Below, piece after piece: positions 46,269 to 57,637 of a DNA stretch of 64,000 nucleotides. A program made the translations under genes and the position numbers. The notes under the pieces were generated by a model. The model saw only the letters and a list, made by a program, of their open reading frames with translations, had not been told where the DNA came from and ran no database searches. Numbering within the stretch: the first letter of the stretch is position 1; each line of letters starts with the position of its first letter. Source of the stretch: Dactylis glomerata (taxonomy: Eukaryota > Streptophyta > Magnoliopsida > Poales > Poaceae); NCBI GenBank assembly GCA_007115705.1, contig QXEO01000234.1, positions 2,027,375 through 2,091,374 on the forward strand, given 5' to 3'.

Positions 46269-47189
46269 GCATGTTGTTGTGTATATGCTTTGTATATAAG
46301 AACTTTGTTGTGTAGCATGTAAGAACTTTCGAGTTCCTGTTTTTTGGGTTTTCTTGCCAAAAAATTTCTCGAGGTGTTCCTTGCTTAGTGCGTTCGCCGT
46401 GATTTCGTTTGAGATAATGGAGACACATAAACTCGAATAGGAGGAACTTTGTCTTTATTTATGCTTATAATGTAACATACATGGGGTTTCCCAAGAGATC
46501 CGGCCAGTGACCCGTGTTCTGGATCTAGAGGGCATTACCCTAGGATAGCTCATGGTTTTTACAGCCTTATTTTTCTACTTCTACTTTTTTGGCGTACTTG
46601 TCGCCTATGTCCCCGAAGTCTTTTCTTCTTATCATGTAGCTTTATCTTGGTCTGACGACTGTACCCATAGTTTCTTCACCTCTGGCCCTGCTGGGTGCCC
46701 TTCGAGTTGTTGTGCGATTCCTATAGTCGCGCTTTTTGCCTTGTCTTTTGGTTCTCTGTAGCTTGCCATCATGCCAAAATTTTGGGCCATCTTGTGAAAT
46801 TCCTTGTCGCATAGATCTAAGAGTTCGAAGCTTCCCTTTACTGTGATAATTCCGTTGGGTCCTGGCATTTTGAGTACCAGGTACGTATAGTGGGGCACTG
46901 CCATGAATCGCGAAAACACGGGTCGCCCGAGGATCGCATGATATTGTGATGGCCAATCCATGACTTTAAAGTCGAGCTTCTCTCTTCTGTAGTTTTGTCA
47001 ATTCCTGAAGCAGACATTGAGTGCTATTCGACCTAGTGGATAGTTAGCACTCCCTGGGACGATTCTGTGGAAGGAACAGTCAGTTGGTTTCAGGAACTCT
47101 AATGAAATGTGCATTACTCATAGAGTCTTCACGTATATAAGATTTATTCCGCTTCCTGCATCTATGAATACTCTGTCAACATTGTACGT
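46269..47189 (-). pseudogene. Protease region of D, downstream part
   Basis: After a 360-bp spacer, minus-strand coding (46961-46632 and upstream) shows Ile-Leu-Gly-Arg-Pro-Val-Phe and Met-Ala-Val-Pro-His-Tyr as in E. The catalytic Asp-Ala-Gly-Ser-Gly is at about 47148-47162. A TGA at 46998-47000 falls at the same codon as in E, and a further stop lies near 47127. Element H cut the gene some 25 bp upstream of the catalytic motif; coding resumes at 53890. Confidence 0.75.
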
Positions 47190-48757
47190 TGATGTCTACG
47201 CACTTCTATTCTTGTAGACACTTGTTGGGCCTCCAAGTGCAGAGGTTTGTAGAACAGCAGCAAGTTTCCCTTAAGTGGATCACCCAAGGTTTATCGAACT
47301 CAGGGAGGTTAGAGGTCAAAGCTATCCCTCTCAAGCAACCCTGCAATTATGATACAGAAAGTCTCTTGTGTTCCCAACACACCCAATACACTTGTCAGAT
47401 GTATAGGTGCACTAGTTTGGCGAAGAGATAGTGAAATACAAGTGGTATAGATGATTATAAGTAGCAACTGCAATATGGAATAAAAATCGTTGCGAGCAAA
47501 CAAGTAACAAAATAGCAAGTAAACGGTGTGCAAAGCTTGGAAACAAGACCTAGGGATCATACTTTCACTAGTGGACACACTCCCAACAATATAACATGAT
47601 TGAACAAATAAACAACTTCTCTCCACTATGGTACTCTGAATTACTCTTCTATTGAATAACACTAATCATTGTGTAGTGGCTACAGAAGCACCCCTTAAAG
47701 TTCATCAAGTACTTGACAAACACCACTCATAGAGATACCCAAATTAGATCACAACTCAAGATAGATATCATTGCAACTTAGACCAAGTACTAACACGGTG
47801 CACACACTGTCAACATTACACCATGAAAGGAGGAATAGATCACTCAATACTATCATAGTAATAATTACTCTCATAATCCACAAGAGATCACGATCATAGC
47901 CTAAACCAAGTACCACCATGATGCACGCACTGTCACCGTTACACCATGGTAGGAGGAATAGATTACTTTAATAACATCACTAGAGTACACTATAATAATT
48001 AAGCATAGGAGTAGCATAATATCTGAATAATAACATCTACTTGTTCAACATGATACAAAGCTCACGATCACATAAAGATCACATCATGGGAGAGAGAGGT
48101 GAACCACATAGCTACCGGTAAAGCCCTCAGCCCCGGGGATGAACTACTCCCTCCTCATCATAGGAGACATCAAGGTTGATGGAGATGGCGGTGAGGTCGA
48201 TGGAGATGGCGGAGACGGCGATGGAGACCAATGGAGATGGCTCCGGGGGCACTTCCCCGTCCCGGCAGGGTGCCAAAACAGAGACTTCTGTCCCCCGAAA
48301 TTCGTCGGCGGTGGCGGCGGAGCTGCGGAACTGCTTCTAGAAAATTGCCGAATCCCCTAGGGTTTTCCATCCCGAGGCTTTATATAGGTGAAGGGGCGAT
48401 GTCAGAGGGCTGCCAGGGCCTCCTCACATAGGGGTGGCGCGGCCAGGGCCTGGGCCACGCCAGCCCTATGTGAGGGAGGCCTGTGGCCCCTCTCCTTCCT
48501 CTCTTCGGATGTCTGGATGCTCCCGGGAAAAATAAGACTTCTGGCTTTTGTTTCGTCCAATTCCGAGAATATTTCCTGTGTATCACTTCTGAAACACAAA
48601 AACAGCAGAAAAACAGGAAACTGGCACTGTGGCACTTGTTAATAGGTTAGTTCCGGAAAATGCATAAAAGTGCCACTAAGTGTAACGAAACATCGGGCAA
48701 ATGGTGTAAAAACAAGCATGGAGCATCAAAAATTATAGATATGTTTGAGACGTATCA
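47190..48757 (-). repeat. 3' LTR of element H
   Basis: Same termini as the LTRs of A and C, but with a 27-bp block around 47992-48018 not found in C. ttatata lies near 48379-48385, with the GC-rich palindrome just after it on the plus strand (48423-48475). The polypurine tract adjoins at 48758-48771. Confidence 0.92.
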
Positions 48758-51332
48758 GCATCCCCAAGCTTAACTCCTGCTCGTCCTCGAGTAGGTAAGT
48801 GATAACAAAAGAAATAATTTTTGAGGTGACATGCACCATCACAATCTTGATCATATATGTAAGCATTGTGAGCTGGGATCATAAGAACTTAAAACATGGG
48901 CATGAAAGACATCATCTTGACAATAAGAACTTAGCAACCATGTTGTAAACATGTAAATGAACACAAACAAAAGATCATGAAAATGAAACAATGAAAGTCA
49001 AACGTATGTTCAAATCATAAGGAAAAACATACAAATGGTTTTCAGCTTGTCCTTCATAGAGAGCAAAACATAAATGCATAGGACACCTTCAAGTTTAAGA
49101 GGGCGACTAGATACAAATAGTTTAAGAACAAGTGAAACCATGATCATGAATCAATCAATGAAAACTTTGGGACAATGCACATTATACTCAGAATGACAAC
49201 TATGCTCTCTTAGTGGTGCATAAAGATAGAAGGTGGTGACTCAACATAAAAGTAAAAGAAAGGCCCTTCGCAGAGGGAAGCAGTGATTAAACATGTGCTA
49301 GAGCTTTTCATTTATAAAACAGAGAGATAAAAATTGGTTTTGAGAGGTGGTTGTCTTTGTCAACGACTGGCAATGGGGTTCTTACTATCTTCCATACAAA
49401 AATGAAGCAAGTTTTTGAGAGAGAGATTGGCACTTTTGTGCTCTTTTATAAAGCTTGGCACTCCTCCCCACCTTTTTTCTTTCTCAAACCATGGCTAACC
49501 GATTCCATCGGGTGCCCACCAACATTCACATTCCATGGAGGAGTGCCCCTTTTTTTCCTTTTTTTTCTTTTTGGAATAAACAATATGGAAGATAGCAAAT
49601 CCGACCACTACGTCCCCATGAGCTGAAAACAGTGTCACAAAACGAGAAGTGTTTTGAAGGTTTTTGAAAGGTAGCACATGAAAATTTACTTGGAATGGCT
49701 TGCAAATACCATGCATAGGAATTTATAGTGGACACAATGGCAAACTTGGTTTTTAGGAGTTAGATGCACGAGTAGAGCTCATACTCCATACAAAATGAGG
49801 GCTAGCAAAAGACTGGGAGCGACCAACTAAGAGAGCAATAATGGCCATAATCATGCAAAGCGACAAAGCGACATTAAAAGAAGCATAAGATGGCATCAAA
49901 AGTCAAAAACTAAATGATCATAGAGGCTATTGGTGACTTTGTAAGAGTCTAACATGTGTGAGCATGCGCCAAGTCAACCCAAATAAAGCATCAAGGAGAA
50001 AACCAAAATAATGCTTCCATACAATAAAAACAACGCATGATTTTTTCAAAGGCTCATTAAGCAATCTCAGTTATTTGAGACAATTCATGCTACAGCAAAA
50101 CCACTAAGCATACTATCAAAAATACATCAAGCATGACATGAAAAAGCCTAAGCCGCAGTCTACACAAGCTCCTTCTTGTACCACTATTTTGCACAAAGCT
50201 TTTTCTCTTTTCCAACACCATTTGAAATTTTTAAAGACACCTCTTTTGATGAAAACCAATAAAGACCAGAGGCAAAAATACACCTTGATGAAAAGATATG
50301 ACAAGGTCTGAACACATATCAAGGCGAAAATGAAAACCAAAAGCAGTACCAGAAAAAGAAGAACACTCGGTGAACGATAAGAGTGAAAAACTGAGTGTTC
50401 TTGGCAAATGAAAAGCGAGTTCATCTCCTCCAAAAGAAACATGATGTGATCTAACCATTTATTGCAACAAACTAAACTAAACTAATACTGAAAACAAAAA
50501 CAACTGACGCTCTAAGTAAAACACATAGTGCATGAAGCAATAAAAATATAGTGTCTTGAAAGGTGACCTAATTTTTGCCGATGAAGAAGGGGTGCCTCGG
50601 GGGCATCCCCAAGCTTTGACGCTTGTACTTCTTGGATATTTCTTGGGGTGATGCATAGGCATCCCCAAGCTTGAGCTTTTGTCCATTCTTCAACTCATCT
50701 CATCATTCTCCAATCCATACACTTGAAAACTTCCTTCATACAAAACTAAACACAAATCTATTAGCAACATTAGTGTAAGCATAATATATAATCAACCTCT
50801 TTTTGCTTCAGGTTTCAACACAAAACCACCACATATAAAGTATAAACTACTGTAGCAACTTCCCCAAAAGTTCCATGATCAAAAGAACTCAAAAAGAAAG
50901 CGATAAAGCGGCAAACACAAATATTGGCAGAAATCTGTCAAAACAGAACAGCTGACAAAGGTCGAATTTTTTAGGGGTTTTCTGTTGCTCAAATAAAAAA
51001 GTGTTGAACTAACGAAAGTTTGGATATAACCTGGGGCATATGCACAAGAAATCGCAGGTCCAAAAGATATACAGAGAATTTATACGAATTTTTACGGTGC
51101 AGCACCGAAAACAGTTTCAGGACAGCAACATCCCCAAATCTTACCTCACTCAAATTAGAGGCTTCTCTTGGCACAAAAACGAAATAAAAAGGATAAGGAG
51201 CAGTTATTACAGTAGTAATAACTTCCAAGACTCAAATAAAAGAAAAAGTACTGAAAATAAAACAATGGGTTATTTCCCAAGAGTGCTTTTCTTTAACGAC
51301 TTTGAGCTAGGCGCAGTAATTTGCAAAGATGC
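48758..51332 (-). other. 3' noncoding block of element H
   Basis: Counterpart of 1710-4647 with polypurine 14-mer copies at 48758-48771 (functional), 50603-50616 and 50659-50672. Shorter than in A because one segment near the centre is missing. No gene seen. Confidence 0.8.
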
Positions 51333-52181
51333 TCATGTGGGCGCCATATAAGAGCTTGAGGCAAAGGCGCCATATAGGAACTTAAAGCAATAGAGAGCAT
51401 CAAAAAGCAAATGTGAAAGACATTTAAATCTAAACCACTTCCTATGAAAAATAGTCTTGTAAAGAGACAAGTCATAAAAGCGCAAAGCAAAAAGCATAGG
51501 AAGGCAAAACAAGTACAACTTCAAAATTTGCAACATAGAGAGGGGAAACTCAATATTGTTGAGATCCATCAAACCATGTTTCCCTCTCTCATAGTAACTT
51601 TCAGTAGCATCATGAATAGAACTAACAATATAACTATCACATAAAGCATCCCTATCATGAGCCACATGCATAAAAGAATTAATACTCACCACAGGAACAA
51701 TTGGAGTACGAGCAGATTCAATAGAATAATTATTCTCATCACCATAATCATCATAAATAGGAGGCATATTATAATCATAACTAATTTTATCCTCAATAGT
51801 AGGTGAACTGAAAATATTATACTCATCATCATAGCCATCATAAACTAGAGGTTTAGTATCATCACAAGCTAGAGAGCAACTATTTCGCAAAGCATATTCT
51901 TCAAACATATCATCATAAGAAGGAACATCACATATGGGAGATAAAATATCATCAGAGCAAATTTTCTCCACTAAAGCTGGGGAACTAAAAATATCATGTT
52001 TAACAAAACTAGCTTCCCCAAGCTTAGACTTTTCGATAGCATTAGCAATAACGGTGTTCAAAGCATTCATACTAACAACACTATTAGTATGCATATTAAG
52101 CTCCAAAGGTTTTTCAATTTTCTCTTCAAACACTTCATATCTAAACTCAGGAAAAAGACTACAGAACTCTTTGTTTTCCAT
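51333..52181 (-). CDS. gag: Shortened gag-like ORF of element H
   Basis: An uninterrupted 282-codon frame starts at the same Met-Glu-Asn-Lys-Glu-Phe as C. After about 85 residues it jumps to the sequence that in C lies beyond the capsid and zinc knuckle, so the whole RNA-binding core is missing. The join keeps the reading frame. The C-terminal third contains the acidic Tyr/Asp-rich section and a hydrophobic, Phe-rich tail matching A. Such a protein could not act as a normal nucleocapsid; H must have used gag from other copies or lost the core after insertion. Confidence 0.8.
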   Translation of the reverse strand: MENKEFCSLFPEFRYEVFEEKIEKPLELNMHTNSVVSMNALNTVIANAIEKSKLGEASFVKHDIFSSPALVEKICSDDILSPICDVPSYDDMFEEYALRNSCSLACDDTKPLVYDGYDDEYNIFSSPTIEDKISYDYNMPPIYDDYGDENNYSIESARTPIVPVVSINSFMHVAHDRDALCDSYIVSSIHDATESYYERGKHGLMDLNNIEFPLSMLQILKLYLFCLPMLFALRFYDLSLYKTIFHRKWFRFKCLSHLLFDALYCFKFLYGAFASSSYMAPT

Positions 52182-52321
52182 TAAGCCTAACTAGTGAAAA
52201 TAAAAACAAGAAACAAAAAGATGTAATTGCAGAATCTAAAGGAAATAACTCCGAGCACTCACACAGGAGGATGCGAGTACCTTTTACCTTACCTCCCCGA
52301 CAATGGCGCCAGAAAAGAGCT

Positions 52322-53889
52322 TGATGTCTACGCACTTCTATTCTTGTAGACATTTGTTGGGCCTCCAAGTGCAGAGGTTTGTAGAACAGCAGCAAGTTTC
52401 CCTTAAGTGGATCACCCAAGGTTTATCGAACTCAGGGAGGTTAGAGGTCAAAGCTATCCCTCTCAAGCAACCCTGCAATTACGATACAGAAAGTCTCTTG
52501 TGTCCCCAACACACCCAATACACTTGTCAGATGTATAGGTGCACTAGTTCGGCAAAGAGATAGTGAAATACAAGTGGTATAGATGATTATAAGTAGCAAC
52601 TGCAATATGGAATAAAAATCGCTGCGAGCAAACAAGTAACAAAACAGCAAGTAAACGGTGTGCAAAGCTTGGAAACAAGGCCAAAGGATCATACTTTCAC
52701 TAGTGGACACACTCCCAACAATATAACATGATTGAACAAATAAACAACTTCTCTCCACTATGGTACTCTGAATTACTCTCCTATTGAATAACACTAATCA
52801 TTGTGTAGTGGCTACAGAAGCACCCCTTAAAGTTCATCAAGTACTTGACAAACACCACTCATAGAGATACCCAAATCAGATCACAACTCAAGATAGATAT
52901 CATTGCAACTTAGACCAAGTACTAACACGGTGCACACACTGTCAACATTACACCATGAAAGGAGGAATAGATCACTCAATACTATCATAGTAATAATTAC
53001 TCTCATAATCCACAAGAGATCACGATCATAGCCTAAACCAAGTACCACCATGATGCACGCACTGTCACCGTTACACCATGGTAGGAGGAATAGATTACTT
53101 TAATAACATCACTAGAGTACACTATAATAATTAAGCATAGGAGTAGCATAATATCTGAATAATAACATCTACTTGTTCAACATGATACAAAGCTCACAAT
53201 CACATAAAGATCACATCATGGGAGAGAGGGGTGAATCACATAGCTACCGGTAAAGCCCTCAGCCCCGGGGATGAACTACTCCCTCCTCATCATAGGAGAC
53301 AGCAAGGTTGATGGAGATGGCGGTGAGGTCGATGGAGACGGCGGAGTCGGTGATGGAGACCGATGGAGATGGCTCTGGGGGCACTTCCCCGTCCCGGCAG
53401 GGTGCCGGAACAGAGACTTCTGTCCCCCGAAATTCGTCGGTGGTGGCGGCGGAGCTGCGGAACTGCTTCTAGAAAATTGCTGAATCCCCTAGGGTTTTCC
53501 ATCCCGAGGCTTTATATAGGCGAAGGGGCGATGTCAGAGGGCTGCCAGGGCCTTCTCACATAGGGGTGGCGCGGCCAGGGCCTGGGCCGCGCCAGCCCTA
53601 TATGAGGGAGGCCTGTGGCCCCTCTCCTTCCTCTCTTCGGATGTCTGGATGCTCCCGGGAAAAATAAGACTTCTGGCTTTTGTTTCGTCCAATTCCGAGA
53701 ATATTTCCTGTGTATCACTTCTAAAACACAAAAACAGTAGAAAAACAGGAAACTGGCACTGTGGCACTTGTTAATAGGTTAGTTCCGGAAAATGCATAAA
53801 AGTGCCACTAAGTGTAACGAAACATCGGGCAAATGGTGTAAAAACAAGCATGGAGCATCAAAAATTATAGATACGTTTGAGACGTATCA
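52322..53889 (-). repeat. 5' LTR of element H
   Basis: 1,568 bp, identical in length to the left LTR. Its minus-strand end is followed by aagctcttttctggcgcc, the primer site in altered form. Confidence 0.92.
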
Positions 53890-56487
53890 TACGTCCCAAT
53901 TTGGGCTTTGAGTACCAGAGGCGCATTTCCTGGCCGAGGTACTGTTATAGGGTGATCATCCCTGCTCAATTCTATGGGTTGCTCCGACCAGTGTAGATAT
54001 TCCGTTGTTGCTGGAGGCGAAGTGACTGCTAGGTTAACTTGGCGAGTTATACTTTTCTCCTCTTTGTTCGACTTTGGCACTAGTTGTATCATTGCTGTGA
54101 TGTGCCCCTTAGATGGAACATATCCTCCGTTATTGTCGTGTCCCTGGTTTGGCTGGTCTTGACCTTTAGGAACTCCATTGTTTCCTTGTTGACTTGCAGG
54201 CGTGTTGCTTGTGTTCCCTTCGTATCCTTGCCTTTTTTGCTTCAGCTTGCTTGCTTAGTGCTGCCTCCTGGAGTTTTAAGAACGTCGTGCAATCTTTCAT
54301 CGCGTGTCTAGATACTCGTTTTCCATGAACGAACGCGGAGTGTATGTGGCATGGTCCGTTTAGCATATCCTCTGGTGATGGGTTGTACTCTCTTGGTTCT
54401 TTTGTCTGAAATTTTTTGCTGCTCCCGTAGTCTTCTTTTTCGTAGCTACGGTATCCCGAGCTTCTACGGTCGTTCCCTTGGTAATTATTGTCTTTGTACC
54501 TTGTGGCTACTTGACTGTGGGAGCCATAGTTATCGTAATTACGGGATCTCCTCCTTTGGCCTCCATATCTATTTCCTCTATCATCCTCTGGTGATCCTGT
54601 TCATTTGTTGTTACACGCATCTTCTCCATCTGCGAACCTGTTTGCTATATCCATTAAATCTGATACTGTTTTTGGCTTGATTCTGCCCATCTCTTCGACT
54701 AGGTCTCCTCACCGCAACCCGAGTGTGAATGCATCTATTGCTCTTTCATCTGAGACTTCGACTGCTGAGTTTTTGATAATGCCCCACCTTTGGATATACG
54801 CCCTTAATGTCTCATTGCGTTGTTGTACGCAGGCTTTGACTTCTTCTATGGATGTTGGCCACTTATATGCCGATTTGAAGTTGCTCGTAAATTGCTTTGT
54901 GAGCTTCTCCCAGCTTTCAATTGTTTCTTTTTCTAATTTGCTCAACCATGACCTTGCTGCGCCGGTGAGGTGTAATTGCAAACTTTGCATTGTTGTTTCC
55001 TTAGTTCCTTCCAATATTTTTACTGCTTGTAGATAATCCGAGAGCCATAACTGTGGCTCCTGAGATCCATTATATTTTTGCTGATCATGGGGTAGTTTGA
55101 AACCCTTGGGTACTGGCGTGGTGCAAACCCTATGAGTAAAGCATGACACCCCCATCTCCTTTTCGTCGTCTTCATAATCATATGCTTTGTTGGGAGTCCT
55201 AGATCTTCGGGTTCCTCCATGCTTCAGACTTTTATGTCATCTTGGTGATGGTGTTCTAGATCGTTAACTACCGCTTCTGTGCCGAGGACTATTGTGATGG
55301 CGTGGTGATCTTGGTTTATGGGTTCCTTTGTTGCGGTATGCCTCCTCTTCTTTTGCTGATAATTTATTGCCTACCATCTTCAATCCTTGTAGTGTTGCCC
55401 GGTGCATATGTTCCCTTGGGTCTCCTGGATTTGGTCGTGTTGTGTGCAGGTATGCTTGAGCTGCCACCAGTGCTGCTTTAGGTGTCTTTGGTATAATGTT
55501 CCCTTGCTCGTCGACCGATAAGAAAGACGAGTCGAGGTTTTTGGAGAGGCTTTGCCTTTCTGAGTACTCGAGGTTTTCAAACCTTGATCCATGTCGACGA
55601 TGCCTTTTGTTGTTTGTGTATGACGCGTCGCTACGTGCTTTGTGATAGGCGTCGCTTGCCGCGATGGCTGAGTCTCTTCTTTTCTGTATTTCAATCCTCT
55701 CTTATGCTAGTTGCCTCGACTGCTGTCTTAAAGCGTAGTGATACCCCAAAAGCATATTCTTGCTGGCGTTTGTTGGTATTGGCGTGTTGTGCTCCACGGC
55801 TGTTTTGATTATTCTCCACTCGTCGACTGATAGTCAAACTTTCTCCCTAATTGCTAGGGAATCTGCAGTTTCTCCTTCTGCCAGGTAATTTGCCCCTCTA
55901 TTTACATTTGCTGGGTTGAGCACTGGATTGTTGTTTTCGTCGAGCTCTTCTGAGTTATCCCCTATAATGGCGAGTACTTGGTACCAATTGTCGAACTTGC
56001 TGTTGAAGCTTGAGAAGATTGAACTGTCATCTTCATGAAGCTCTAATCCTGTCTTCCAGGTGTCTGTTGATTTGTCTGAAGTACCGTCATGGCAGATCAT
56101 GAGGTCTTCGAGCAACACCTCTAAGTCGAAATTTTCCATTGTTTCATCGCCCTCTGCGATTTTTCTCTCTTCTGTTTCTGTTTCTGTGAAGCTGACCGGC
56201 GAGTTTACCTCGCTGGAGAAGCCTTCTGATGATTTTGACATTGCTATTGTCTTGGACTCGCTTGCCGACGGATCCGGTTTCGCCGGATCTGAAAGGAGAA
56301 TCGAACCTAAAGATCCGACGCGAAAGTTTAGACTTCTGATCGTCAGGTCCATATCTTGATCCATGCTCTTGAATACTGATGTGAAGTTTGACTAGTGAGG
56401 TTGAAAATCGACGGTCCCGAAAGATATCTGGTTTTCGTCGACTTCTGGATTGATGTTGGCTAAAAGCGAAAAAGCCATCAAATTCAT
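53890..56487 (-). pseudogene. gag: gag and start of protease of D
   Basis: The ATG at 56487 leads after about 30 codons to a TAG (56392-56394), because D carries roughly 70 bp not found in E between two partial repeats of atcaagatat. Open pieces then follow E's gag at 56364-55834, 55694-55264, 55155-54709 (capsid; Trp-Leu-Ser-Asp-Tyr-Leu and Leu-Arg-Ala-Tyr-Ile-Gln-Arg-Trp) and 54366-54166 (His-Ala-Met-Lys-Asp-Cys). The leader of protease is at 54092-53890. Several frame changes separate the pieces. The protein is dead but its order confirms the gag-protease layout of E. Confidence 0.78.
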
Positions 56488-56524
56488 GATTCCAACACCC
56501 CTGTTCTCCATGGTCGGCGCCAAT

Positions 56525-56859
56525 TGACGAGGGTTAACTCGACAAATGTCCAATATGAAGGACTTAGGATCGGGGGAGTAGGGCGTCGGATGAACTCAAA
56601 GGTAAAATTAGTCGAACAATGTGTGTGTCGAAGGTAAATGTAAGAGTAAACTTGGCTTGCTTTCAATCTGTCCCTCACCGTCCTCTCCTGGCCCCTATAT
56701 ATAGGTGGCCAGGTCTCAAGGACCAGGATGGGTCCGACACAGATTACAATATCGACATACGACATGAACTCGTATCTCGACTTAGATTACATTTGGGCCT
56801 AGTCTTAATGGGCCTCAGGGGTAATCAACTAACGGGCTCTAATATCTATACCCTTGTCA
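56525..56859 (-). repeat. 5' LTR of element D
   Basis: 335 bp, clearly the same family as the E LTRs but with many substitutions. A tatatatag core lies near 56694-56702, and a primer site at 56506-56523. It is directly followed by LINE sequence; ctagt (56860-56864) would be half of the target duplication, the other half lying outside the window. Confidence 0.88.
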
Positions 56860-57637
56860 CTAGTGTGGAGATTTTACCATATTCGCAATATCATCTTGAT
56901 GCTATTGTTTCAGTGACTGGAGGTGAGCCATGGCGGCTCACGTGTGTCTACGGGGAAGCGCAAGCACACCTGCATTTCAAGACATGGGATATTTTAAAGT
57001 TTATAAAGTCAGCCTATCGTCATTCGTGGATGTGCATTGGTGACTTTAATGAGGTGTTACATCAATCGGAGCATGTCGGGGTGCAAGAGCGCAGTCTAGC
57101 GCAAATAGCTAGGTTCCAAGAGATGGTGGATGTGTGTGGACTTCATGACCTTGGTTACGAGGGGAGAAGCTGGACGTACGAGAAGAAGGTGGCCGGGGGA
57201 TCATATTGCCGGGTACGGCTTGATCGGGTGCTAGCCACGGTGGACTGGAGTGCAATGTTCCCCAATGCTTCAGTGGAGAATTTGACGGCAACCTCGTCTG
57301 ACCATGGACCTATTCTTTTGAGATGGGCTCCAAGGAAAAATATGAGGGCGAGGAATATGGCACATGGAGGTTTTAGTATGAACTAATGTGGGAGACTCAT
57401 GCTGAATTTTCTCCAATGATGCAGCAAGCTTGGCAAGATGCGAGCAAGGCGGTAACAGTTCAAGAGCTATAAAATAAATTAACAAACGTTGCCGGACAGC
57501 TGCAGGGATGGGGCTGTAATACTTTTGGCCATGTAAGACTTGAGCTAAAACAACTCAAGGTGGAGCTCGAGAAGTTCCAGGCTGATCCGAATCGGATTGG
57601 GCCTTCGCATGCAGAAATCAAGGTGAATGATTAGATT
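56860..57637 (+). pseudogene. LINE apurinic-type endonuclease domain, partial
   Basis: Coding from 56862 shows Gly-Asp-Phe-Asn-Glu-Val (57040 onward) and, near the end, Ser-Asp-His-Gly-Pro-Ile (about 57297-57314). Both are catalytic signatures of the L1-type endonuclease that nicks target DNA. The frame ends at 57386 by a shift; similarity continues to 57637 with a TAA near 57469 and a TAG at 57633. The N-terminal catalytic residues are missing because D split the domain. Confidence 0.85.

Larger units (their letters stand above)
47190..53889 (-). mobile_element. LTR retrotransposon H, gag-deleted member of the A/C family
   Basis: Equal 1,568-bp LTRs (52322-53889 as 5' and 47190-48757 as 3') lie inside a perfect duplication TACGT (47185-47189 and 53890-53894). 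I counted about 32 differences between the LTRs, near 98% identity, mostly transitions. The interior has the shared noncoding block and a shortened gag. The primer site is altered at two positions. It is among the younger insertions here. Confidence 0.93.
7387..56859 (-). mobile_element. LTR retrotransposon D, Tat-like Ty3/gypsy, split by B, E and H
   Basis: D survives as four pieces: 7387-10105, 25472-25853, 46158-47189 and 53890-56859. They join exactly once B, E and H are removed, each leaving one 5-bp duplication. The 5' LTR is at the right (56525-56859), with a primer-binding site beside it. Gag and protease read leftward, and two antisense genes read rightward. The 3' LTR is missing, cut off at 7387 by G and A. 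Reverse transcriptase, RNase H and integrase are absent. E is a second copy with the same organisation. Assignment to the Tat lineage is inferred from the antisense Transposase_28-type gene, which is known from elements of that lineage. Confidence 0.85.
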
